Assembly: GCA_025526935.1 (NCBI GenBank)
Contig: JAHLKD010000003.1
Span: 744,001 to 808,000, forward strand
DNA from: Cladochytrium replicatum
Taxonomy: Eukaryota; Chytridiomycota; Chytridiomycetes; Cladochytriales; Cladochytriaceae
DNA length: 64,000 nt
Direction of reading: 5' to 3'
How positions within the stretch are numbered: position 1 is the first letter of the stretch; every line of letters starts with the position of its first letter. Below, piece after piece: positions 23,679 to 34,110 of the stretch. Under the pieces are notes generated by a model, which was not told where the DNA came from, ran no database searches, and saw nothing but the letters and a program-made list of their open reading frames with translations. The translations under genes and the position numbers were made by a program.

Positions 23679-24872
23679 TCAACGAGCTCGCATCCACAGT
23701 TGACTACCGCGACGTTTCCAACGCTTTCCCAGCCATTCGAACACACCAGGCTCAGAAGCTAGTGGGTGCTTCTCACCTACAGATGTTCGAGCGTCGGTCG
23801 TGCCCCCAATTGATTGTGTCCACCAGGGGAACACCGATAGAACGGAATCCTTTCGCGTGCTAGAATCAGCAGCGCTGTTCGAATGCGCAAAGCCCGCATG
23901 AACGTCACTAGAGCGCTGGTGGGATGATTTTCGTATCCTGCGCTTCAGGTCGGAAGGTGCCACGTCAGTAGGACACGTCATTTCGTTCCCAGAAAGTGTC
24001 CGAAGCCTCATGAACAGATTATAGCTCGGCACAATGGTGGCAGTAGTGGAGAACCGGCGTCCACGAGCTTTATGCACGTCCTTCTCCTTGCGGGAGTCGT
24101 TGTGGACGTTGTACGACGCCGGAAGCTCGAATTTCGTTTTTACCGAAGGCAGAGATGTTTCGGAGTCAACAGATGTCCTTCTTGGTTTCGAGAGAATCTT
24201 TAACTTGTGGAACCCTGGCAAAACCGCCAGTCGTTGCGAGTTTCGCTCCGCTCTGTACTCCTCTATTCGCTTCTCCCAGTCTTCAGACTTGTATTCTGAC
24301 GTGAGGTGATGCGACCACGTTACTCTACGTGTGAGCCCAATTTTAGGAGTAGGCGGACACGAAGGCGACCGCGGGATTTCAAAAAGGGTTCCTTCTTCCT
24401 CGTCACCTTTTCTCCACGAGCGACTGCTGGCGCACGATGCAGAGCGTCCATGTGTACGAGCTCGACGAGGCGAGCCGTCATCATTTGATAGAACCATACT
24501 GAGCTGACTCTCTGGTGCGACTGTCTCCTCAGGGATTGTAAAGACGGGCAGCCTGCCTTTAGACGTCGATATTAAGCTTGCCGAGTCCAAAAAGTAATAA
24601 TATTGAAACGCCGTCTGCTCAACCGATTCTTCCGCTTCAGAGCCATTATTCGTATCTGTTGGCTCTCCATCTGTACCCGCTGGCAGTCCAGACCGAGCAG
24701 CTGAGTGAGAAAGCGTTAGGAAACCGGACGGACCTCCAGGTCGTTCGGGGGTCCCATTGTGCGGCAAAGTAACAACTCTACGCTCTATGCGGCCGGGAGA
24801 CGGGTCACGCGTAGAGCGGCGTAGAATTGGGGTAGAGAGCTGAGAGTGTGCATTTCCAGTAGTTAGTGCCAT
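23679..24872 (-). CDS. Unrecognised disordered protein, 397 aa
   Basis: One uninterrupted frame from ATG 24872. I do not recognise a family. It is rich in Ser, Arg, Pro and Thr, with basic clusters (RRARTHGRSASCASSRSWRK, KRRIRKSS) and no membrane helix. It ends in a Trp/Arg-rich tail (FEWLGKRWKRRGSQLW) that could form an amphipathic helix. A central stretch (VTWSHHLTSEYKSEDWEKR) looks more ordered and might be a short conserved motif. It begins 166 bp downstream of the copper transporter stop, on the same strand. Length without stops and typical codon use argue that it is real; the start is the first ATG. Confidence 0.55.
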   Translation of the reverse strand: MALTTGNAHSQLSTPILRRSTRDPSPGRIERRVVTLPHNGTPERPGGPSGFLTLSHSAARSGLPAGTDGEPTDTNNGSEAEESVEQTAFQYYYFLDSASLISTSKGRLPVFTIPEETVAPESQLSMVLSNDDGSPRRARTHGRSASCASSRSWRKGDEEEGTLFEIPRSPSCPPTPKIGLTRRVTWSHHLTSEYKSEDWEKRIEEYRAERNSQRLAVLPGFHKLKILSKPRRTSVDSETSLPSVKTKFELPASYNVHNDSRKEKDVHKARGRRFSTTATIVPSYNLFMRLRTLSGNEMTCPTDVAPSDLKRRIRKSSHQRSSDVHAGFAHSNSAADSSTRKDSVLSVFPWWTQSIGGTTDARTSVGEKHPLASEPGVFEWLGKRWKRRGSQLWMRAR

Positions 24873-25038
24873 CGCCGGCGCACCCCCAGACCTCCGGAAC
24901 AGTCAGTAGGGAAGTGCGAGCTTGACCGGTGCACCGCCCCAATGCAAGGTTGACGGAGGGCGTGGGAAATGTGTACCGAGCGGATGTTGGAAAATGGAAC
25001 AACTGAACTAATGTGCTGTGATATTGATAATGGATACA

Positions 25039-26385
25039 CTAACAGCAGAGAGTGTTCGACTCGTCATTCATCTCCACACCATCCACATTCGAAGAACGAT
25101 TGGCGTGCTTGAACCTCAAAAACGCAACGTGTCCCGTCGCCAACCCAACCACCACCCCGACAAAGACAACCACATTGAAGCTCATCGCAGCCAACATCAG
25201 CAAGTATGAAATGGACGTCTCGACAAGACGAATAAACCAGACAGCCATAGACGCCAACGTGACTACCAGCCAATCAGGGAGTGTAGATTGCGTTTGTGTG
25301 TTATTCGAGTTGTTCGACGCTCCTTTCTTAGGCTTGGAAAGGAGAGGAGCTGGCTTCCTGCTGCCGTTGCAGTACCTTTCAACCAAAGGCCGGAACGCGA
25401 TAATACCCTCAAGCGCTATGCCCATGAGAACCAGGACAATGAAAGTCCACGTGTAGTCTCCAGGGGATCGTGGAACCCACGAGTTGAAAAGCACATAAGC
25501 CGCCTTCATATGGAAGTACATCAGCATAGCTGTTCCAATGAGAGAGAAAATGAGGAAAACGATTTTAGAAAAGCGGCGAGCTGCATACCCGGCGCGGAAC
25601 CTTCCGTCGAAGTTCCAGAGCAAATTGGGAGAGATGGGTTTGAAGAGCAGAACTTGTTGAAGGATGAGCACTCTGTCATATCTGGCATTGCCAGACACAG
25701 CTATTTTCAAAGTTTAGAATTGGAAGACAAATATCTCGCCTTCCTTACTTGCGAATATACAGATAGTAGATCACAGCCCGATGCGTAAGCAGTGGCAGAT
25801 TTGAATGTGCATTTCTCGCAACCATCCATTGACATGCTCGAGCAGATCGAGCGGACTGCTTGGTTAGCTATGTCAGTGGTCGGGAGGTTGGCTAAAGGAG
25901 CAACCTATATCTCAGTTTAAACAGCTGATTCTGCAATCAGTAAAAATGCGACCTACTTGTGTACACGCCGTGACTGTCGAGTTCGAAGGTCCACACATCG
26001 AAGTGTACGCCCTGCACCCCGTCATTCTCGGCATATCATATTTACATAAATCCCCCAGCACAGAGAACGGCTTACAATAGTCCGCACTCTGGATCGCGGT
26101 GTTGTTCTTGCACATGTCGTTGATTGTGCAGCCAGGCATCACACTCATAGCGGAACACAGCTGTGCGACGTCCGCGTCAACGTCCGAGGGTGTATACGTG
26201 AACCCGGAGCAGCCGGACTCCCATGGTCGCGCAATGCACGGTATGGTGAGTGTGGTTTCGTTGAGCGAGCCGACGAGTGCACTCGGTGCAACAAGAATGA
26301 TGGACGACCCATGCTCACTCGCTCCTGAGGCCAGTACCGCAGCAGAAGCGGAAAGTACAGAAAGGAAGGAGAAGAGGAAGGGCAT
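25039..26385 (-). CDS. CTR-type copper transporter with Cys/Met-rich ectodomain
   Basis: High-affinity Cu(I) uptake channel subunit. Exons from 5': 26385 to about 25953 (or 25965), 25891-25749, 25700-25589, 25529-25039; about 388-392 residues. Signal peptide MPFLFSFLSVLSASAAVLA. The ectodomain of about 190 residues carries four Cys-Met motifs, including LCSAMSVMPGC, LCKYDMPRMTGC and LCLAMPDMTEC. The membrane part has the CTR entry motif MLMYFHMKAAYVLFNSW, helix 1, a cytosolic loop of about 55 residues, helix 2 with the essential M-x3-M (MLAAM) and helix 3 with G-x3-G (GVVVG). It ends with a Cys pair (LCC), as in many CTR tails. The first donor is uncertain: GTACAC removes a Cys, while GTCGCA keeps it and gives a 61-bp intron. 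The other introns are 48 and 59 bp. Confidence 0.85.
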
Positions 26386-26687
26386 TGGTGACTTTAATGA
26401 GGTCACAGCTCGCAAAAGCAAAGGAGGAAACTGCTGTGAGCCGCGGGGCGGTGACGGTGGGAGGATTTTAATGCCCTGGCAGTGGCAGTGAGGCCGCAAC
26501 CGCTTTGATTGGAAAGATTATGCGCCACTTCATGTTGCAAAAACCGCTCGTCCGAGGCACCGATCGGAAAGTCCAAAAACAATTACATGCGCAGCATAAT
26601 CATTGCGAAGATTGAGTTAACTTGACTCACTAGGATATAGTAACTATGGAATTGCTTCAAGCTGAGGAGACTAATACCGATCGAAGT
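26386..26687. promoter_or_regulatory. Upstream region of the copper transporter
   Basis: Presumed promoter. I saw no site that I can call with confidence. Confidence 0.3.
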
Positions 26688-27996
26688 TTATCCTTGACAA
26701 GTCACACAAGAGTATATACTTGCACATACTGGGCTTGTGTTTGCAAGAACAGGTATTATATTACTAATGGCGTAGCCCACTTGATTCCCACCATTGTGGA
26801 GCTTCAATTTTAATGCAGTCGATTGGAAGATCACACCATTTGAATTCCAATCCACTCGATTTCCACCGATCAATAACGACTATAAGGCCGTCATTCATCA
26901 TCGCCCTGTCCATCGAAGCTGAAGTATCCTTGCGGGGCAAACCACTGGATCGCCACCAATTAAGAACATCGACAAAACCATGCTCACTCGCCCACTGTTG
27001 CAATGTTCAGGACTTCCGATCACATCAAGCCGACAACAAAAGCTGCCCAATTTACGGCCATTCGTCGTACTCAATCTCCGAGACCACTTTTCTTGATCCA
27101 GTCGAGAACCTCAATATGACGACATAACATCCGTTGTGATACGTCCACTTCATGACCGATCCACTCGATTTCCACCAATCAAGGACCTTGAAATGGCTAT
27201 TCATCGTCGCCAAGTCCACCGTCTGTGCTGACCATCTGGGATCCACTGGGCTGGAGTTCCGCCATTCTAGCACGTCAACGAAGCCAATTTCACTTAATCT
27301 GTCCATGCCGTTAGCTAACCATCTGAGACTCAGTCCGCTGAGCTTCCACCATTCTAGCTCGTCAATGAACCCATATATGCTTGCGAAGTCCATCGCGAAT
27401 TGCGCACATTATTCAAATCCGCTGTGTTTCCACCAATCAAGAACACCGGTGTGACCTTCAGAACTTGCATGGTTCATAGAAATAACGGTCCACCTGCGCA
27501 ACAGTCCGTTTGATTTCCTCCATTCGAGCACTGTAACGACCCCGTTTGCAGAGGTCGTTAGAGTCATGTAAATTGATGAGGAAGACCGCAAGATCTCCCC
27601 CATTCGAGAACAGGATTCGCCTGTTTGGCTCGCATTATCCATTGATTTTTTTGTGTACCCGACCAAGGCAGCCCCGTTTCGGCCAATCGAGACCAACGAT
27701 TAGCTGTTCGCGGGATCTATGACTTTTGGGTCCGCCGTATATTCGGAATCGCTCGACTTCCACCAATCGAGAAGCAATGTGGCCATTCTCACTCGCCAGG
27801 TCCATTGCGTCTGTTGTCCAGTCGAGCGCGAGCCCGCTCGATATTCACCAGTCCAGAATAGCTGCCCGTTTGCGCTTGTCTGATCCATGGCGCCGCTGGA
27901 GAAGTGAGGGCGGCGCAACGTTTTATCTCCGGACAAGTCCGATCGTGCTGGCTTCGTCCAATGAATAAGCCAAGTACGCCAGCTTGGTTCGCACAA
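26688..27996 (-). pseudogene. Decayed DWW-type ankyrin-like repeat array (array 2)
   Basis: At least ten units of about 34 residues with the pattern MDxASxxGxVxVLDWWKSSGLxxRWT, for example HASSEGHTGVLDWWKHSG, ATMNSHFKVLDWWKSSG and DFASIYGFIDELEWWKLSG. They run across several minus-strand frames with stops between them (near 27409, 27700 and inside 27000-27050). Longest readable stretch is about 110 residues. The repeat unit is the same as in arrays at 7.6-8.1 kb and 30.3-30.7 kb. No start or end domain is recognisable, so a former long repeat protein is inferred. Confidence 0.65.
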
Positions 27997-28415
27997 GTTT
28001 TTATCTAAAGCAGCAGCAATTGATAGTGCAAGCTTTGGAGCATTTGCCCAAGTTCAGTGAATAATCAGAATGCAGCCCAACAGCCCGAGCGACAACACAA
28101 ACTGTTGTTGTGTTTGAAAAACTGTCGGTTTATAAAACCCAAAACGCTGGCTGGCTCTATCCCTAAACTATTGAAGACGGCATTGTGCAAGAAATGCGTA
28201 TCCTTTTTGATCTGCACATGATGACTGTCAAATGAATAGTCAAAAACAACTACATACTGACGGACCAGAGCCAGTTGTAACCCATCCAATTAATCCCACA
28301 CAATAATACTTTCCGGCCCTTCTCGCCTATCTCTATGACGTATTTCTCCTTCGGCTCTTCCCTCCCGTGCACACTCACGTGTCTTCACCAACCCTGCAAT
28401 TTTCCGATTCCGTCG
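27997..28415. other. Intergenic, upstream of the mitochondrial carrier
   Basis: No gene supported. Pyrimidine-rich just before the ATG at 28416. Confidence 0.45.
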
Positions 28416-29548
28416 ATGCCCAACGAAAAAGACTCCAACGTGAAGGAGCCCCCAAAGATGGACCAGGTCAAGTCGTTCTTGTCCGGAGGAGCGGCCGGTG
28501 TCGCTTCCGTCCTCGTTGGCGTAAGTCATTCTCATCCATGGATCCCAAACCTTAGATCACTGACAATCATCTTTCGCGTTCAGCACCCTTTTGACACCCT
28601 CAAAGTGCGATTGCAGACCAGCAATCAGTACAAGGGTCTTGCGGATTGCTTCCGCCAGACGGTCGCAAAGGAAGGGTTCTTTGGTCTGTACAAGGGCATT
28701 ACATCACCACTTATCGGTGTCACTCCCATGTTCGCCGTCTCCTTCTGGGTTGGTTTATTGGTCTCGTCGGATAGAAATTATAAAAATTTAACACATTTCT
28801 TCGTTTCAGGGCTACGATGTTGGACAGCAACTTGTCTATGCCGCTACTCCAGGCCGAAAATCAAAAGACTTGACCATGACCGAATACGCTCTCGCTGGTG
28901 GTTTCTCTGCCATCCCCCAGACCATCATCACCACTCCTATGGAGCGTGTGAAGGTGATGCTCCAGACACAGGACACCGCCGGTGGGTCCGGGAAGAAGTA
29001 CAAGGGCATGTTCGACGCAGGTCTGGGCGTCTACAGGGAAGGCGGTATCGCTGGTCTTTACCGCGGTACCATTGCTACCCTTGCCCGTGACATTCCCGGC
29101 TCCGCTGCTTACTTTGTCGGATACGAGTTCTTCTATCGCCTGTTGAAGCCCAAGGATGCGCCGATCAGTATCGGTGCTGTTCTGTTCTCGGGTGGTATGG
29201 CCGGTGTCACCATGTGGTCCATCGCCATTGTGAGTCTTTATACTTGGGCTTTTGGAGTTTTTAACACGGTTATGTGCTTCAGCCCCCGGATGTGATCAAG
29301 TCTCGCATCCAGGCTTCGCCCGCAGGAACATACAAAGGCTTCATGGACTGCGCTACAAAGATTGTTGTCAAAGAAGGTCCTGGCGCACTTTTCAAGGGTC
29401 TCGGCCCAGCATTGCTTCGTGCTTTCCCGGTATTTAGTAGTGCTCGAAAGCACTTTCTCCCAACTAATTGTACACTCTTTTGTAGGCAAACGCCGCTGGT
29501 TTCTTGGGTAGGGAGGCTGCATTGGTCACAATGCACAGCATGTGGTAG
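28416..29548 (+). CDS. CRC1: Mitochondrial carrier, carnitine/acylcarnitine type
   Basis: Inner-membrane carrier expected to exchange acylcarnitine for carnitine, feeding fatty-acid oxidation. Exons 28416-28520, 28584-28748, 28810-29229, 29283-29429 and 29486-29548 give 299 residues, the standard carrier length. All introns are phase 0 and 53-63 bp. Three repeats each open with the PX[DE]XX[KR] signature: HPFDTLKVRLQ, TPMERVKVMLQ and PPDVIKSRIQ. The closing sequence FLGREAALVTMHSMW and the GLYKGITSPLIGVTPMFAVSFW segment are close to CAC/Crc1 proteins, so this subfamily is preferred over ornithine or other carriers. It ends with TAG. Symbol is by similarity only. Confidence 0.85.
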
Positions 29549-30284
29549 AAAGATTGTGTATCATTTGATTTTCTTTTGTCCCTTGCTTCTCAAAAAGCGA
29601 GACAATACTCCTGTTGCAAATACCCCATCTTGGTGTAACAAATCTACACTTTTTCAATCAAAAAAGAACTCTCATACGTGTTTTCGATGCTTTTTGATTC
29701 CCCTTTAGGTTTTAGTCAGTTAAAAGGAATGGGCAGCCAAGCGGGAAGGATCAGAGAGAACAGCTTTCCGGCGTGCCAAAACCGTTTCAAGATTGAAAAA
29801 TCATTCATTCCTTTATTGACGCAGGCACTTGAACGTTTATCTGGGTGTTGCAACCTTTCCGGCGGTTGTCTGGGATTGCGCGCTTGCGATTCGCTTCAGG
29901 TTTATGTTTGCTTCTGCGGAATGGAAATCAAAGTGTGATGAACTGAGATTCGTATGAAAGGCGGTACCGGGTTGACTGCGACCATCCGCACGGCATAGAA
30001 CGGAGTTCTCATACATAGGTTGTAACTGCATGCCACTGCATCATTTTCACAGCTCTATGGTCTCTCCATCAGACGATATCATGGCTTGAAAGTAAAGCCT
30101 GCTACGAGCTCAAACTAGCCATACTCGCCGACATCCTTTACAGCAGCGGCTGCGTCAGCCTGAAATAGCCAGACTATAGCTTTTCGGGAACGGTAGATAC
30201 CAATTACGAATTAATATTCTGTTCTTGGTTTGTTTTAACCCCACAGTTTAATCAAAGATTTACATATCTTACTGGTATCAACTT
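29549..30284. other. Intergenic, no gene seen
   Basis: 3' region of the carrier and AT-rich sequence; no supported feature. Confidence 0.5.
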
Positions 30285-30681
30285 TCATGAACTGGGTTCA
30301 ACATTCATAGCTTCAAGTTCAAGAAGACCGCTTTCGAACCACAGCTTTGAAACCTCCCCTTCCCATGTGTAAATCGACGAGATCAAAACATTTAAACCAT
30401 ACTTCATCTCCAGTCCACTGGTCCTCCACCAATCCGAACTCAAAATGCTCGCCCACTTTTGCTTTCCGTCCCAGATGGCCTCAGAAGTATACCGCAGCTC
30501 CAGACCACTATTCCTCGACACCACTCGAGCGCTCCGACACAACCGTCCCGACTCGCTACATCCATAGCTTGCGAAGTCCACCTGAGCTCAAGCACGCTCC
30601 TCCCGCCACCATTCCAGCACTTCAACAGATCTTGCTCGATCAAGTGCCTAAGCCGTCCACCTGCGCTCGAGGCCACTCACC
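30285..30681 (-). pseudogene. DWW-type ankyrin-like repeat remnant (array 3)
   Basis: Three or four short units such as MDVASRDGCVGALEW and ILSSDWWRTSGLEMKYG, in two minus-strand frames. Same unit as arrays 1 and 2, but smaller and more decayed. Confidence 0.5.
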
Positions 30682-30890
30682 ATCCACCGCTCCAAAGCAT
30701 CGATATGACCACCATAGCTTGCTCCCTCCATTGCTCAATGAAAGTGCGAGAAAAGTAGAAATGTACGCAAATAGATGATTCCTGAACCATCATTAGCTGT
30801 CGGTGTCCTTCAGAGAGTTCTGATGAACTCTTTAGTCATTTTTATTTGGCTAGGCTTGGACAGTTGTGACAGAGTCATATGGGCGGGCAA

Positions 30891-31752
30891 TCACCATGGG
30901 AAAATCTCTCCATCATACGAGATCAACTGTTTAAATGTCTCGGTAGTGGCATTGTCGATCTAAAATGTTACATGCTGTCAGTTGTAATTCCAATGAATGT
31001 GGCATTCGCGCTAACTTTGTCAAGAAGCCCGGTCACTGAGTCTTTCAGGGTCACAGGAGCATTCTCCAATCCTATCCCTCTCGCTCCTTCATTGCCCATA
31101 TCGGTCTGGGCCCATCTGCAAGTGTCACAATCAATATATCTGTAAAACTCTTGCTCAAATATACACGTTACCCGGGATTCAATGGGAACGCGATCAGTCC
31201 ATTGGCTCCGTGGTCCACCTGAATCTTCCTCACTATATAGTTCAACGCAGCCTTGCTGGAGGCGTACGATAATCTCTGGTACGCAAGACCCTCCGTATTT
31301 CCAATACTAGATAGTCCGGAGGAGATTCCAATAAACTTGGGATGAGCTTCCTTGGACTTTTGGAGAAGCGGCCAGGTCGCTTGAAACAGTAGAAGAGGAC
31401 CCAGAGCATTGACCTCCCAGTGGTCACGCATGTCTTTCGCCTTGACCTCCGAAACAAGTTTCTCGTCCACGGAGATCCCCGCGTTAGCGATCACGACGTC
31501 GATATGCGTGATCCCTTGGTGCGAAACGAGCTCATCCACTGCCGTGAACGGGTCGCTTTCGGAGGCGGATTCAATTTTGACGGTGATAAGACGCGAGCCC
31601 GGGGTGAGTTGCAGGGCCGAGAGAGAGACTGTCTTGGTAAGGTCGCGCACGGCTGCGATTACAGTGGTGTTGGGACGTTTCAGGAGTGCTTCGGTGAGTC
31701 CGAATCCGATTCCGCGGTTAGCACCAGTGATCAAGTAAACAAGAGAAGACAT
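30891..31752 (-). CDS. Short-chain dehydrogenase/reductase SDR-1 (intact)
   Basis: NAD(P)H-dependent oxidoreductase of the classical SDR fold. Exons 31752-31172, 31115-31016 and 30959-30891 give 249 residues; introns are 56 bp each. Motifs: MSSLVYLITGANRGIG (Rossmann TGxxxGIG, residues 9-16), NAGIS, an active-site Ser in the ISSGLSS region, YASSK (catalytic YxxxK), and WAQTDMGNE after the first splice. The C-terminus IDNATTETFKQLISYDGE is shared by all copies in this window. The family resembles fungal reductases annotated as norsolorinic-acid-ketoreductase-like or sniffer/carbonyl reductase-like; the substrate is unknown. A related intact copy lies at 34.1-35.0 kb and broken copies at 32.4, 35.3-36.2 and 49.1 kb. 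Confidence 0.88.
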
Positions 31753-31825
31753 GTGCGTCGCAGGCTCAATGAAGGAGTCCCCCTTACCGAATGACCTCAA
31801 TCGGTTTAAATCATATGCGGATTGG

Positions 31826-31993
31826 TAATGACTAGGAGATTTTGTGTTCAATAGATGTTTCGAAATTGCCGAAAAGCTACGCTTTCGAACCAGCCGTTCA
31901 AACCAGTTGTAATGACGAGTAAATTTTGTGTTCAACAGATGTCTCCAAAATGCCGAAAAGCTACGCTTTTGAACAAGCCGTTCAAACCAACAT
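31826..31993. repeat. Tandem direct repeat, 2 x 84 bp, upstream of SDR-1
   Basis: Units at 31826-31909 and 31910-31993 share TAATGAC, TTTTGTGTTCAA, AGATGT and TGCCGAAAAGCTACGCTTT then GAAC and CCGTTCAAACCA, with about ten differences. They start 74 bp upstream of the SDR-1 ATG (minus strand), inside its presumed promoter. Confidence 0.7.
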
Positions 31994-32439
31994 CGGCCAT
32001 AATCAAGACAATGCCACAAGGTTCCCAGATCAGATTAAGTTGGGGAGCAGTACGTTTGTTAGCGCCCGCTTTAACCTGAGGATCATGGTTTTGGCAACAT
32101 GTGTAGATCGAAGAGTTCTGGTTTAACTTTTTAACTTTCTCGCCCTGTTGATGTGCGACTGCGCGTTTGATCATCTTATCACGGAATGGTCAGATTTAAA
32201 AAGAACGGCCAGGATTTAGATAAGTGCAGATCAGAATGACACAATGGTTTTGTTGGTGCCAACGACATGGGTTTTCAAAAATCTACCCCACACTCTGGAT
32301 TACATTTGAACATTTGAATTGAGCATAAATATTCGCATCCGTCGAGAATGGTCGAGACTATGATTAATACATTTCGTTTTCTCCTTATCTAATTTACATC
32401 TGATGTATAGTTGCCGTCCAGCAATCAATACCTTAACCT
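31994..32439. other. Intergenic, no gene seen
   Basis: Between the SDR-1 upstream repeat and the SDR fragment; no supported feature. Confidence 0.45.
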
Positions 32440-32776
32440 TAGCGTGTTGGCCTCCCAATTGTCTCGCATGTCCTTCATCTTGACGGCAGTAACTGTTGGC
32501 GCGACCCTTGATATCGCAGCATTTTCAATCACCACATCAATGTTCGTGATGCCGTGGTGTGAGATGAGATCCTGGACGGCTGTCGGTCTCGAAGGCGGAC
32601 TCGATTTTACCGTGAACAGAGGGGAGTTTGATGCGAGTTCCAGGCCAGTAAGGGAGGACGCTTTGGAGGGATTGCGAACGGCTGCGATTACGGTGGCCTT
32701 TGATCGTTTGAGGCGTGCTTCGGTGAGGCCGAAACCTATTCCGTGGTTGGCACATTCTGTAAACGAGCGATGACAT
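32440..32776 (-). pseudogene. SDR fragment (N-terminal half, frameshifted)
   Basis: Begins with the family start MSSLVY at 32776. It shifts frame before the TGANRGIG motif and later shows readable family sequence (KMKDMRDNWEANTL; compare KAKDMRDHWEVNAL in SDR-1). It stops being recognisable near 32440, so the YxxxK half is missing. Confidence 0.7.
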
Positions 32777-32862
32777 GATAAATACTTTTGTTCAGAGAAT
32801 TGGAGGTGCTTTATTCGGAAGGGATCACAATCCTATTAATACATAATACTCATCGGTAACAC

Positions 32863-33680
32863 GGAGAGATAAAAATTGCGTGCATTTGTCGTCACTCTGA
32901 TAGTTTCAACATGGCTGAGAGATTTTGCACAACTAGTTATTCATCTTCACAAACAATTACTAACAACGGCCTTCATGTCTATGTCACTTATCCAAAAAAA
33001 TTTCGCAGTTTAAATCAATCATCAGGGCCCTTTTTCTTAAAATGTTTGATACGCGCAGGTCGCTGGTGTTCTACAAACAGAAAGTAAGAGGTATCCTTAG
33101 GTACAACTCCGTTGCTGGCAATCTCGGGAGGCTACATAGGGTCATGTGGTAGCTTCGCCAATCCTGTGCCCTAACATAGGCCCGTAAATTTAAGCTAAAA
33201 ACGATGAGAAAGGCGCCAAAGGTTTTCGGATACGGTCGAGACTTTCTATTGGATGGTAATATCTGAATTGGAGAGATAAAAATTGCGTGCATTTGTCGTC
33301 ACTCTGATAGTTTCAACATGGCTGAGAGATTTTGCACAACTATAGTTATTCATCTTCACAAACAATTACTAACAACGGCCTTCATGTCTATGTCACTTAT
33401 CCAAAAAAATTTCGCAGTTTAAATCAATCATCAGGGCCCTTTTTCTTAAAATGTTTGATACGCGCAGGTCGCTGGTGTTCTACAAACAGAAAGTAAGAGG
33501 TATCCTTAGGTACAACTCCGTTGCTGGCAATCTCGGGAGGCTACATAGGGTCATGTGGTAGCTTCGCCAATCCTGTGCCCTAACATAGGCCCGTAAATTT
33601 AAGCTAAAAACGATGAGAAAGGCGCCAAAGGTTTTCGGATACGGTCGAGACTTTCTATTGGATGGTAATATCTGAATTGG
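32863..33680. repeat. Near-identical tandem duplication, about 407 bp x 2
   Basis: Copy 1 is 32863-33269 and copy 2 is 33270-33680. By eye the only difference is an extra TA in copy 2 (CAACTAGTTATT against CAACTATAGTTATT). No convincing coding frame lies inside. Confidence 0.92.
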
Positions 33681-33830
33681 TACAAAAGAAAGTCCGGATC
33701 GGAACTACTGATGGAGAGATTGCACATATGCCTTGTTTCTCTAGCTTGGCCCAATTTGTAGAAGGAGGTATTGACGAATTTAGCTCGCAGCATTGGTAAG
33801 GCGAAGGTCTCAGTAGTAGCTACAATGAAC

Positions 33831-34030
33831 AATGCTATTCGTGTAAAGTGCTTAAAAGTGCTTGAAATAACGATACGCATGAGCATAGGCTTCGACTTTC
33901 CGATCATAAATTCAAAAGTTGCTCGCAAAGAATGCTATTCGTGTAAAGTGCTTAGAAGTGCTTGAAATAACGATACGCATGAGCATAGGCTTCGACTTTC
34001 CGATCATAAATTCAAAAGTTGCTCGCAAAG
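33831..34030. repeat. Tandem duplication, 100 bp x 2
   Basis: Units at 33831-33930 and 33931-34030, starting AATGCTATTCGTGTAAAGTG, differ by one base (CTTAAAAGTG against CTTAGAAGTG). It lies just past the 3' end of SDR-2. Confidence 0.9.
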
Positions 34031-34110
34031 AAAGATATAATCAGACCAACCAGATACAAGTTTTCCCCAAAAGAAACAGTCACGCCATATTCACCATGGG
34101 CCGCAATTCA

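Noticed and set aside
25039-25710. Copper transporter starting at 25710 as one unspliced frame
   Set aside because: The leader would replace the Cys-rich exon that splices in frame to LMYFH; a clear CAG acceptor lies just before ATG 25527.
32863-33680. CRISPR-like or LTR interpretation of the direct repeats
   Set aside because: Two long adjacent copies without spacers, without TG...CA ends, target-site duplications or element genes between them.
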